This document shows positions 26,265-34,167 of a DNA stretch of 64,000 nucleotides, in pieces (within the stretch, counting starts at the first letter, position 1; each line of letters opens with the position of its first letter). Origin of the DNA: Mucilaginibacter daejeonensis. GTDB lineage: Bacteria; Bacteroidota; Bacteroidia; Sphingobacteriales; Sphingobacteriaceae. The notes beneath the pieces were generated by a model. It did no database searches and was not told the DNA's origin. It worked only from the letters and a program-made list of their open reading frames with translations. The position numbers and the translations under genes were made by a program. The stretch covers positions 4,746,255 to 4,810,254 of the forward strand of contig NZ_CP086068.1 in NCBI RefSeq assembly GCF_020783335.1, given 5' to 3'.

Positions 26265-27869
26265 TTACTCCCACAGCACCGTGAACTTGAAGTCCAGGGG
26301 GTGGAGGTTGCGGATAAGTTCGTCGATGAATACCTGGCCCCATTTCACGTAGAAAAGGCCAAAATTCTCGCTGCGTTCCTGCAGGCTGTTGTTGGGGAAT
26401 ATCTCGGCCTTTACGGCTTCGAGCTGGCGCAGGTGGGTGGCGTGGTTACGCTTTTCGGCCTTGGTAAGCTTGGTCTCCAGGTTATCGATCGCGTGCTTTA
26501 ACCGGGCCTGCACGGCCTCGGCCGATGGGCCTAACGTAGGGTCTATCTTATGGGCACGCAATTTCAGTTTCTCGAACACACATTGCAGCTCGCGCCATTC
26601 CTCTTTAAGGGTAAGGTCGTGCTGGCTGTGCTTATGTACCCACTGGTTCTTCAGCGTGTCAACATTTTCAAATAACTGGGCGGTGCTCAGTCCCATTTTT
26701 TGGGCCTTGGCGGCGCTTTCCTGGCGGATCAGCAGGGCCGAGTTACGCAGTATCAGTATAGGGAAGGTAACGTTATAATGGTCAAAATTGGCTTTCAGTT
26801 GCAGCCAGTACACCAGCTCGGCACCGCCGCCTATGTAGGCCAGGTTGGGTAAAATGTATTCCTGGTACAGCGGGCGCATCACCACGTTGGGGCTAAAGCG
26901 CTCGGGGTGGTCGGCTATCTCCTGCTCCAGTTGGGCGCGGGTAAAGCGGATGTCGGTATTCAGTACGATAAAATCATCACCTTCCTGCACGATCCGCTCG
27001 CGCAGCTCATCGGTCAGGTAAAAAAAGTTGATCTCGCGCGGGTTCACCTGGGTATGAACGCCAAGCTTTTGCAGCAGGGCATTGCTTTCGGTAATGTGCT
27101 TAAAGCTGTGCTGGCCGGTCACATCCTCAGTAATAATGCGGCTAAAATGCTTTTTCAACCGGGCATCATCGGCATCAATGATCACCAAGCCGTAACGGCC
27201 AAAAAGCGCGTTCACGAGGTAGCGCATGGCATCGGCCAGGTTATCGTGCTGCCCGTAGGCCGTTTCCACGATCTGGGCCAGTTCGGTGGCATGGCCTTCC
27301 AAACCTAAAATGCCCTTGTACTGGTTCAAGCACTCCCTAAAGGTTCGGATATTCAAACGGCCGGTGGCGCCGCTTACCTGCTCGTTCCACTGGATCTTTT
27401 TATGACCGATGTTGGTATAGTTGATCTCGGCAAAGTCATGGTCCTCAGAGGCCATCCAGTACACGGGCACAAAGTCCTTATCGGGGAAGGCATCCTTTAG
27501 CTGGCCACACAGTTTAATGGCCGATACGATCTTGTATAAAAAATAAAGCGGACCGGTAAATACGTTCAACTGGTGCCCGGTGGTGATGGTGAACGCATTA
27601 TGGTTACGCAGCAGCTCGATATTGGCCTTTACCATGGGCCAGTACGGTACCTCATTAGTACCGCCGGTACGCTCGTACTGCTCGGTAAGCACGGTGGCCA
27701 GCAGTTGCCTGTCGGCCGTTACCTGCTCCTGCTCCAGCAACTGGTGAAACCCCTTCAGATCTGGACGGTAGCTGTAAAATGAGCGTAGCTCGGGTACATC
27801 CTCCAGGTAATCAATGACCGTTCTGGAAAAAAAACCGGTGCTTTTATAGTCGATACAGGTAGCGTCCAT
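26265..27869 (-). CDS. bshC: Bacillithiol biosynthesis cysteine-adding enzyme BshC
   Basis: 534 residues, full family length. The N-terminus (Y-K-S-T-G-F-F-S-R-T-V-I-D-Y-L) and the central ITTGHQLNVFTGPLYFLYKI segment with VYWMASEDHDFAEIN are diagnostic of BshC. A coiled-coil stretch near 435-490 precedes the C-terminal conserved LQERSENFGLFYVKWGQ. The enzyme adds cysteine to glucosaminyl-malate, the last step to the low-molecular-weight thiol bacillithiol. bshA and bshB are not in the window. The gene is 46 bp downstream of rimO; a -7 box TACATTTG ends only 4 nt before its ATG, so it may also have its own start of transcription. Confidence 0.95.
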   Translation of the reverse strand: MDATCIDYKSTGFFSRTVIDYLEDVPELRSFYSYRPDLKGFHQLLEQEQVTADRQLLATVLTEQYERTGGTNEVPYWPMVKANIELLRNHNAFTITTGHQLNVFTGPLYFLYKIVSAIKLCGQLKDAFPDKDFVPVYWMASEDHDFAEINYTNIGHKKIQWNEQVSGATGRLNIRTFRECLNQYKGILGLEGHATELAQIVETAYGQHDNLADAMRYLVNALFGRYGLVIIDADDARLKKHFSRIITEDVTGQHSFKHITESNALLQKLGVHTQVNPREINFFYLTDELRERIVQEGDDFIVLNTDIRFTRAQLEQEIADHPERFSPNVVMRPLYQEYILPNLAYIGGGAELVYWLQLKANFDHYNVTFPILILRNSALLIRQESAAKAQKMGLSTAQLFENVDTLKNQWVHKHSQHDLTLKEEWRELQCVFEKLKLRAHKIDPTLGPSAEAVQARLKHAIDNLETKLTKAEKRNHATHLRQLEAVKAEIFPNNSLQERSENFGLFYVKWGQVFIDELIRNLHPLDFKFTVLWE

Positions 27870-27873
27870 GTTC

Positions 27874-27881
27874 CAAATGTA
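27874..27881 (-). promoter_or_regulatory. -7 box directly before bshC
   Basis: TACATTTG on the minus strand (exact TAnnTTTG), separated from the ATG at 27869 by 4 nt. If used, the mRNA would begin at or within one or two bases of the start codon. Confidence 0.45.
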
Positions 27882-27915
27882 AAAGCATTATTGAAAACGC
27901 TTCGGGGTGTTGCTA

Positions 27916-29250
27916 TTATTTTACGATCTGTCCATAAAGGTCAAAGTCCTCGGCGCTATCTACCTTTACGTTCACAAAACTGCCAATGGTGGCATATTGT
28001 TGGGTAGCATCGATCAAAACCTCGTTATCCACCTCGGGCGAGTCATATTCGGTACGGCCGGTAATGTACCCGTTATCGATCTTATCGATCAGTACCTTGA
28101 ACGTCTGGCCGATCTTTTCCTGGTTCTTTTCGTACGATATGCCCTGCTGCAGTTCCATAATGGCATCCACGCGGTCCTGTTTCACTTCCTCGGGCACATC
28201 ATCAACAAGCGTATGCGCGTGGGTCTTTTCCTCGTGCGAGTAAGTGAAGCAGCCCAAACGATCAAAGCGGGTCTCTTCCACCCAGTCATACATCTCGTTA
28301 AAGTCGGCCTCGGTCTCGCCCGGGTAACCGGTGATCAGCGTGGTACGCATGGCAATGTTAGGCACCTTATCGCGTATGGCGTTCACCAGGTCAATGGTCT
28401 TTTGCTTGGTGGTACCACGGCGCATCGATTTGAGCATATCATCGCTGATGTGCTGCAACGGCATATCGAGGTATTTGCAAATGTTGCTGCGCTCGTTCAT
28501 GGCGTCCAGTATCTCCATCGGGAAACCCGAAGGGTAGGCATACTGCAAGCGGATCCATTCGATGCCGTCCACATCGCTCAGGCGGCGCATCAGCTCGTCA
28601 AGGTTACGTTTGCCATACAGATCCAACCCGTAGTAGGTAAGATCCTGCGCGATCAGGATCAGCTCCTTGGTGCCCTGTTTGGCCAGGCTTTTGGCCTGAT
28701 CCACCAGCTGCTCCATAGGCGTGCTCACGTGTTTGCCCCGCATGAGCGGTATGGCGCAAAATGAGCAGGGGCGGTTACAGCCCTCGGCGATCTTGAAGTA
28801 TGCAAAGTGCGATGGGGTGGTGAGCAAACGCTCGCCCAGTAATTCGTATTTATAATTGGCGCCGATGCTTTGCAGCACGTTCTGCAACTCGTTAGTGCCA
28901 AAGTAAGCGTCAACGTTAGGTATCTCGGCCTGCAATTCGGGTTTGTAGCGTTCAGACAGGCAGCCCATCACGATCACATTGCCCACCTTGCCCTGCTCCT
29001 TCAGCTCGCTGTACTGCAATATGGTATCGATGGATTCCTGCTTGGCGTTATCGATAAAGCCGCAGGTATTGATCACCACGATATCATTACTGTTCACGTT
29101 GCCGGCCTCGTGCACCACGTCAAATTGGTTGCCTTTGAGCTGGCCCATCAGTACCTCAGAGTCGTAAATATTTTTGGAGCAGCCAAGGGTCACCACGTTA
29201 ACGCGGGGTTTGGCCATGATCAGGGGCTTTTTAATGGTCTTTGTATTCAT
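27916..29250 (-). CDS. rimO: Ribosomal protein S12 methylthiotransferase RimO
   Basis: 444 residues. An N-terminal UPF0004 domain with three cluster-binding Cys (TLGCSKN, NTCGFID, MGCLSER) is followed by the radical-SAM CxxxCxxC in NRPCSFCAIPLMRG and a C-terminal TRAM domain. RimO methylthiolates the conserved Asp of ribosomal protein S12 using two iron-sulfur clusters and SAM. It is told apart from MiaB by the VNVVTLGCSKNIYDSE start and the YAYPSGFP segment. The ATG at 29250 keeps the short basic leader common in Bacteroidota RimO; ATG 29217 is an alternative. It is 79 bp after the disulfide reductase gene on the same strand. Confidence 0.96.
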   Translation of the reverse strand: MNTKTIKKPLIMAKPRVNVVTLGCSKNIYDSEVLMGQLKGNQFDVVHEAGNVNSNDIVVINTCGFIDNAKQESIDTILQYSELKEQGKVGNVIVMGCLSERYKPELQAEIPNVDAYFGTNELQNVLQSIGANYKYELLGERLLTTPSHFAYFKIAEGCNRPCSFCAIPLMRGKHVSTPMEQLVDQAKSLAKQGTKELILIAQDLTYYGLDLYGKRNLDELMRRLSDVDGIEWIRLQYAYPSGFPMEILDAMNERSNICKYLDMPLQHISDDMLKSMRRGTTKQKTIDLVNAIRDKVPNIAMRTTLITGYPGETEADFNEMYDWVEETRFDRLGCFTYSHEEKTHAHTLVDDVPEEVKQDRVDAIMELQQGISYEKNQEKIGQTFKVLIDKIDNGYITGRTEYDSPEVDNEVLIDATQQYATIGSFVNVKVDSAEDFDLYGQIVK

Positions 29251-29329
29251 TGCTGTCTTTATTCACGCTGCACCGGCAGGCTGGCTGCCTTATCGTTCTT
29301 GCACGCTTAACTTTATAGTACTTGATAGT

Positions 29330-30718
29330 TCAATTATCCAGTTTCATGAACAGGTTATTGAGCGATTCGGAATACGTTGGATGCGCAAAAACGCAGTAAC
29401 GTATACGATCGTAAGTGATGCCGCCTTCCATGGCCATTTGCAACACCGACATGATCTCGCCCCCTTCTTCGGCCAGTATGGCCGCGCCCAGTATCTGTTT
29501 GGTATCAGGATCCACCACGGCCTTCATGAGTCCGCGGGTCTCGCCCACCTCAACGGCCCGGGCCACGTTCTCCATGTTGAGCACCGCCACCTCATGTTTG
29601 ATACCCTTTTGTTTGGCCTCCTGCTCGGTAATGCCCACACGCCCCAGTTGCGGATCGGTGAACATGCAGTACGGCACCGGCCTGCCCTCGGTGGTGAGGT
29701 CCTGCCCCTGCAACAGGTTACGCCAAACGATGGTAAAATCGTTATAGGCAATGTGCGTGAACGCTGGTCCGCCTTTGACATCGCCCAGGGCATAAATGCC
29801 ATCCACGTTGGTGCGTAGCTTGCCATCCACCTTGATGTAGCCCTTATCGTCAACCTCCACACCGGCGGCGGTTAGGTCAAGCGCATCGGTCTGTGGTTCG
29901 CGGCCGGCAGCGATCAGCACGTGCGAGCATTGGATCTGCTCGGTACGATCGCCGATCTGTACTGTGGCCAGCACCTGGCCGCCCGGGGTCTTTTCAAAAC
30001 GGGTCACATGTGCGTTGGCATGCACGGTAACGCCTTCCTCTTCCAGGATGTGGCGCACGGTATCGGCCACATCAGGGTCCTCATGGCTCATGATGCGTTC
30101 GCCGCGCTCCAGCAAGGTGATCTGGCTCCCGAACCGGCGGAACATTTGCCCGAACTCCAGCCCAATGTAATTACCACCGATCACCAGTATATGCTCAGGC
30201 ACCTCCTCCAGGTCCAGTATGGTGGTGGAGGTCAGGTAGTCTATCTCATCCAACCCATCGATCTGCGGGATCACCGTGCGGTTGCCTGCGTTGATGAAAA
30301 TGAGGTCGGCCTCAAGGTGCAATTCCTCGCCATCCTCGTTCAACTTTATTTTTACCGATCGCGGGCCAGTAAATGACGCCTCGCCGAACAACAGGTCGAT
30401 GTTGGGATCATTCTCCAAACTTTCCTGGTTACCCGAACGCGAACGCTCTACAATGGCATCCTTGCGGCGTTTGATCTGAGGCATATCCACGTGATAACTA
30501 TCGATGTGTACGCCGAGGTCGTTACAGCGCGAGGCCAGGTAAGCCGCCCTTGCCGAGGCCACCATAGCTTTGGTCGGGGTACAACCATCGTTAACACAGG
30601 TACCGCCCACCAGGCGTTTTTCGGCAATGGCCACCTTTTTACCGGCCTTGGCCATTTTACGAGCCAGCGGGTTGCCGGCCTGGCCAGAGCCAATAATGAT
30701 CACGTCGTAATGCTTCAT
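29330..30718 (-). CDS. Pyridine nucleotide-disulfide oxidoreductase (mercuric/dihydrolipoamide reductase-like)
   Basis: 462 residues. FAD-binding GSGQAG at 10-15, redox-active pair C41/C46 in GGTCVNDGCTPTKAM, an NAD(P)-binding GGNYIGLEFG segment near 180, a second FAD motif YALGDVKGG near 315, and the dimerisation domain ending with HPTYSES, which carries the catalytic His. This is the class I flavin disulfide reductase fold; the C-x4-C context with TPTK is closest to the mercuric reductase-like branch. No N-terminal HMA domain and no C-terminal vicinal Cys pair are present, so true Hg(II) reduction is doubtful. The natural disulfide is unknown; the nearby bshC makes a low-molecular-weight thiol an option. 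Confidence 0.9.
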   Translation of the reverse strand: MKHYDVIIIGSGQAGNPLARKMAKAGKKVAIAEKRLVGGTCVNDGCTPTKAMVASARAAYLASRCNDLGVHIDSYHVDMPQIKRRKDAIVERSRSGNQESLENDPNIDLLFGEASFTGPRSVKIKLNEDGEELHLEADLIFINAGNRTVIPQIDGLDEIDYLTSTTILDLEEVPEHILVIGGNYIGLEFGQMFRRFGSQITLLERGERIMSHEDPDVADTVRHILEEEGVTVHANAHVTRFEKTPGGQVLATVQIGDRTEQIQCSHVLIAAGREPQTDALDLTAAGVEVDDKGYIKVDGKLRTNVDGIYALGDVKGGPAFTHIAYNDFTIVWRNLLQGQDLTTEGRPVPYCMFTDPQLGRVGITEQEAKQKGIKHEVAVLNMENVARAVEVGETRGLMKAVVDPDTKQILGAAILAEEGGEIMSVLQMAMEGGITYDRIRYCVFAHPTYSESLNNLFMKLDN

Positions 30719-31038
30719 GCTTTTTTACTGATCTAAACCACTCGCCTGGTCATATGTTCGCTGGTACTCAATGCTGTTGTACGATAAGTTGCTGATACTT
30801 ACCTGCCAAATAAGCTGCAAAAATACGATCTTTTTCGGGTTGTGATGAAGCTGTACAGGCTTAATTACATTATGATGAGGCGGCTGCAAAAATTTTTCAA
30901 CAAATATTTTTTAAAGATCATTGCAAACGTCTATCTTTGCATTCCCAAAATAAGGGAATGTTCTTTTCAGATAACGTGTTTACGAGTACCATGCCACCAG
31001 CATTTACATACTTAACACCGTTGCCTTGAACACATCAA
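30719..31038 (+). other. Upstream region of the tRNA-Glu pair
   Basis: 320 bp without a gene. A strong -7 box TATCTTTG (30932-30939) follows a T-rich tract; just after it, CATTCCC and GGGAATG (30940-30946, 30954-30960) form a 7-bp hairpin at the start of the leader. This is the probable promoter of both tRNAs. Confidence 0.55.
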
Positions 31039-31110
31039 GGCCCGTTCGTCTAGGGGTTAGGACGCCAGATTTTCATTCTGGAAACAGGGGTTCGATTCCC
31101 CTACGGGCTA
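31039..31110 (+). tRNA. tRNA-Glu (UUC), copy 1
   Basis: 72-nt cloverleaf. Acceptor GGCCCGT pairs with ACGGGCT (one G-U), anticodon stem CCAGA/TCTGG with loop TTTTCAT gives anticodon TTC, and the T arm has GGTTCGATTCC. No CCA is encoded. It is identical to copy 2, 67 bp downstream. Confidence 0.97.
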
Positions 31111-31177
31111 CAGGTTAGTTACCTGTTATCAAGTTATTAGCTTGATAACATCAACTCAAAACCGTGTATTTACACAC

Positions 31178-31249
31178 GGCCCGTTCGTCTAGGGGTTAGG
31201 ACGCCAGATTTTCATTCTGGAAACAGGGGTTCGATTCCCCTACGGGCTA
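31178..31249 (+). tRNA. tRNA-Glu (UUC), copy 2
   Basis: Same 72 nt as copy 1, most likely co-transcribed. The 67-bp spacer carries a TTATCAAG/CTTGATAA hairpin (31127-31149 region) that could guide processing. A strong terminator follows 8 nt later. Confidence 0.97.
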
Positions 31250-31257
31250 CTAATAAC

Positions 31258-31285
31258 AAAAACCACAAGCAAGCTTGTGGTTTTT
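31258..31285 (+). terminator. Terminator of the tRNA-Glu transcript
   Basis: Perfect 13-bp stem AAAAACCACAAGC with GCTTGTGGTTTTT around a 2-nt centre (31258-31270, 31273-31285). Confidence 0.92.
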
Positions 31286-31335
31286 GTTGTTTTATAAGGG
31301 TTTTAGATTATTCACTTAATCAATCAAAGTGCGTT

Positions 31336-32709
31336 TTAAATCTCAATACCTCTCAAATTTCGATACAATTTCAATGCAAATAAGTCGGTCATACCTGAGA
31401 TTAAATCGATCATGTGCAATACTTTTACATAATCAGTATCACTCTCTTCGAACTTAAATTGACTAGGTAGAAGTTCTAAAACTTTTTTGTGCTCTTTCTG
31501 TCGTAGCTTTTCTGGAGTTAGCGCGGCCGTGACAAAATCCTCGACTAAGCCAGACATAATTCTAAATCCAGCTAATTCCAGTTTCACGACTTCTTTATAG
31601 TTATAAATTTTTTTTACCGACAGATCATTAATTGCCTTTAGTTCATTATTGAGTTCCGGAATGTCCTCTATTAAAGTGTTTTCATAATCTCCAGTTATGA
31701 TCGCATCTTTATTTTCAATAAAAATTTCAGAACATCTTAGAGCTAAAGTATTTATAGACTTAGCCCTTAGATAAGCCAACGCTTCGTTTTTATCTGATTT
31801 TAATTCTTCAACTTGTTCCTTGACGGCATTTATATTTTCGGCCTTATTTTTCGCAACTATCGCCAGCAGAAGTGTCGATACTTCTTCATAACTCAATATG
31901 CCAAGTCTGTGTGAGTCCTCCAGATCAATTATGTTATAACAAATATCATCGGCTGCTTCGACTAAATACACGAATGGGTGGCGTTTATACGATATTTCCT
32001 TTGTAGAATTGTCCGGTATCATTTTAAGTACAGTAGCAATGTCGAGGAATACCTTTTCATCAGCTTTAAAGTAACCATACTTCTTTCTGTGTTTTCTACC
32101 CCTTTCGGATGCTAAAGATTCACAGGGGTATTTGATGATCGCGCCTAAAGTACTATATGTCAATCTAAACCCGCCCTTAACTCTTCCTTTTTGTTGCTGC
32201 GTTAAAATTCTGATTGCGTTGGCGTTACCCTCAAAATTTTTTAAATCGTTCCATTCGGCAGGTGTGAAACGCCCCTTAAATTTTTTATCTTCAATGCTAT
32301 CAGTATCTCTTTTCTTGAAATACTTTGAAATAGCTTCCTCTCCAGAATGGCCAAACGCCGGATTTCCCAAATCATGAGCTAAACACGCCGCCGCGATAAC
32401 ATTTTTTAAATTGTTTTTATAAAATCTTTTCGCTTCTGAATTCCTTTCAACATCTGGAAGAGTCGAAAGATGCTTTCCTATGATTTTGCCCAATGAACGA
32501 CCTACGCTGGCTACTTCTAAAGAATGAGTTAACCGATTATGAACAAACACTTCTTCTGGTAAAGGGAATACCTGTGTTTTGTTTTGTAAACGCCTAAAGG
32601 GACTAGAGAATATGATTCTATCCCAGTCACGTTCATATTCAGTTCGAATTCCCTTTTCATTTTCAATCATTCCGTAGCGCCTCGCGGAAAAGCAATTGCA
32701 CCACGTCAT
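31336..32709 (-). CDS. dGTPase-like HD-domain deoxynucleotide triphosphohydrolase
   Basis: 457 residues from ATG 32709, chosen because M-T-W...ARRYG followed by RTEYERDWDRIIFSSPFRRLQNKTQVFPLP aligns with the start of Bacteroidota dGTPases; ATG 32724 and a TTG at 32751 are upstream options. The HD metal site is visible: His62 in RLTHSLEV, His112-Asp113 in LAHDLGNPAFGHSGE, and a later Asp in VEAADDICYNI. The enzyme hydrolyses dNTPs to nucleoside and triphosphate. Base composition is clearly AT-rich compared with both sides, and the gene lies just past the tandem tRNA-Glu genes, a common insertion spot. Either a divergent housekeeping gene or an acquired dNTP-depleting defence gene. Confidence 0.85.
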   Translation of the reverse strand: MTWCNCFSARRYGMIENEKGIRTEYERDWDRIIFSSPFRRLQNKTQVFPLPEEVFVHNRLTHSLEVASVGRSLGKIIGKHLSTLPDVERNSEAKRFYKNNLKNVIAAACLAHDLGNPAFGHSGEEAISKYFKKRDTDSIEDKKFKGRFTPAEWNDLKNFEGNANAIRILTQQQKGRVKGGFRLTYSTLGAIIKYPCESLASERGRKHRKKYGYFKADEKVFLDIATVLKMIPDNSTKEISYKRHPFVYLVEAADDICYNIIDLEDSHRLGILSYEEVSTLLLAIVAKNKAENINAVKEQVEELKSDKNEALAYLRAKSINTLALRCSEIFIENKDAIITGDYENTLIEDIPELNNELKAINDLSVKKIYNYKEVVKLELAGFRIMSGLVEDFVTAALTPEKLRQKEHKKVLELLPSQFKFEESDTDYVKVLHMIDLISGMTDLFALKLYRNLRGIEI

Positions 32710-32843
32710 TTCATCTGCTTGCATATTATTCGGTTTAGGTTTCTTCAACAATATCTTAATTTATTCTCTAATAATAGTTGACCTATCAGTAACATTACTT
32801 AATTTAACTGTTCGACGTATAAAATAACCTAATTACTAACATC

Positions 32844-33218
32844 ATGAAAAAAGTGACCGGTATAGGCGGTGTATTCTTTAAGTGCGATGATGCTAAGGCC
32901 ATGAATCAATGGTACGCACAAAACTTGGGCATTGAGGCCGGCGAGTACGGCGCAGGCTTTGAGTGGCGTGAAAAGGAGGACCCCGAAAAAGAGGGCTACA
33001 CTTCGTGGAGCACCTTCCCGGCCGATACCAAATACTTTGACCCATCTACCAAACCCTTTATGATCAACTACCGCGTGGCCGACCTGGAAGCACTGGTAGC
33101 CCAAATGAAAAAGGACGGCGTGAACGTGGTGGACGAGATCAAGACCTACGACTACGGCAAATTCGTGCATGTGCTTGACCCCGAAGGTAACATGATCGAG
33201 CTGTGGGAACCGGCATAA
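32844..33218 (+). CDS. VOC-family (glyoxalase/bleomycin-resistance fold) protein
   Basis: 124 residues, a single VOC module pair. The first half begins VTGIGGVFFKCDDAKAMNQWYAQNLGI and the second half carries INYRVADLEALVAQMKKDGV and ends VLDPEGNMIELWEP, where the Glu is the usual metal ligand. Family members include glyoxalase I, dioxygenases and resistance proteins; these residues do not say which reaction is run here. Composition is back to the core-genome type. It is transcribed away from the dGTPase-like gene across a short AT-rich gap (32710-32843). Confidence 0.9.
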   Translation: MKKVTGIGGVFFKCDDAKAMNQWYAQNLGIEAGEYGAGFEWREKEDPEKEGYTSWSTFPADTKYFDPSTKPFMINYRVADLEALVAQMKKDGVNVVDEIKTYDYGKFVHVLDPEGNMIELWEPA

Positions 33219-33461
33219 GCCACTGATCTCCAATTTGTTCAAATATATCTTTAGGCTTTTTGCCGATCCGCCTTTGTTCGAACACATAGGTTTTGTCGAT
33301 CAATTGTAACAAACCCGTTACCCCACAAGGGAGTATCGATGTTTTTGATATTTCCTGTAACTAAAGCTATCGTCATATAGTATAAGTGCCCAATTACTGC
33401 ATCAGAAGGCTGTTTTTCAGCCAACTACCCGCAGCGATGACACACTCAGATACTTGACGAT

Positions 33462-34148
33462 ATGAAGCTACTTTACACCGGGATACTTGCCCTCATGCTA
33501 TCGGCCGCCTCAACAGCGCTGATCGCTCAAACGCAACCTAAACTGCCTTTCCAAAATAACATGTCAGTACAACTGGCGGCAGGTACACAAGGTGTGGGCG
33601 CCGATCTGCGTTACGGTGTAGTGGATCGGTTGTCGGTTCGCGGCGGTGCTTCATTTGTACCGATGCGTGTGAATAACGTATTCAGTTTCTCGGGCTTCCA
33701 GTCCACCAATAACGCCTCTGTAAAATTCTCGAACGTGCACTTACTGGCCGATTATGTTCCTTTTAACAAGGCTCGCGGTTTCAGGGTAGTGGGCGGCGCG
33801 GCTTACCTGTACCAGGCCAAAGGCGGTATAGAGGTATTGCCTACCGGTACATACAATGTGGGCAACTACCAACTCACCAGCCAGGACCTTGGCCAGCTTA
33901 ACATCGATGTGAGCTGGAAGGGTGTAGCACCTTATTTGGGCATCGGCCTGTTCAAAAGCTTTCCGCAACGCTGGTTCAATGTGAACCTTGATCTGGGCAC
34001 CTATTACTTGTCGCAGCCACGCTCTACCGTGGTGGGTACCAAAATGCTTTCTGAAAATTACCAGATGGCCCCTCAGCTGAACGCCAACCTCAAAAACTAC
34101 CGCTGGTTGCCGGTGATGCAGCTCAACTTCAATTTCAAGATAAAATAA
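33462..34148 (+). CDS. Exported beta-barrel-like protein, hypothetical
   Basis: 228 residues with a Sec signal peptide (MKLLYTGILALMLSAASTALIAQ). The mature part shows alternating polar/hydrophobic strands with Gly and aromatics, like a small 8-stranded outer-membrane barrel, and ends with a strand VMQLNFNFKIK. No specific family was recognised. It is followed after 19 bp by a lipoprotein gene on the same strand, probably co-transcribed; the two may form an outer-membrane complex (inference). Confidence 0.7.
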   Translation: MKLLYTGILALMLSAASTALIAQTQPKLPFQNNMSVQLAAGTQGVGADLRYGVVDRLSVRGGASFVPMRVNNVFSFSGFQSTNNASVKFSNVHLLADYVPFNKARGFRVVGGAAYLYQAKGGIEVLPTGTYNVGNYQLTSQDLGQLNIDVSWKGVAPYLGIGLFKSFPQRWFNVNLDLGTYYLSQPRSTVVGTKMLSENYQMAPQLNANLKNYRWLPVMQLNFNFKIK

Positions 34149-34167
34149 CTACATAATACGATCTGAC

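Noticed and set aside
27907..28764. 285-codon open frame on the plus strand
   Set aside because: It lies opposite rimO, whose domains are unmistakable; the translation is His/Val/Leu-rich without any family pattern, the usual mirror of a GC-biased gene.
29174..29818. 214-codon open frame on the plus strand
   Set aside because: It runs opposite the flavin disulfide reductase and the start of rimO, both well supported. No homology-like features.
29330..30718. Calling the flavin disulfide reductase merA
   Set aside because: It lacks the N-terminal metal-binding domain, the C-terminal Cys pair, and any mer operon neighbour.
31039..31249. Tandem tRNA-Glu repeat as an attachment-site duplication
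   Set aside because: Both copies are complete, identical over the full tRNA and share one promoter and terminator, which fits ordinary gene duplication. No further copy of the 3' end was found past the dGTPase-like gene.
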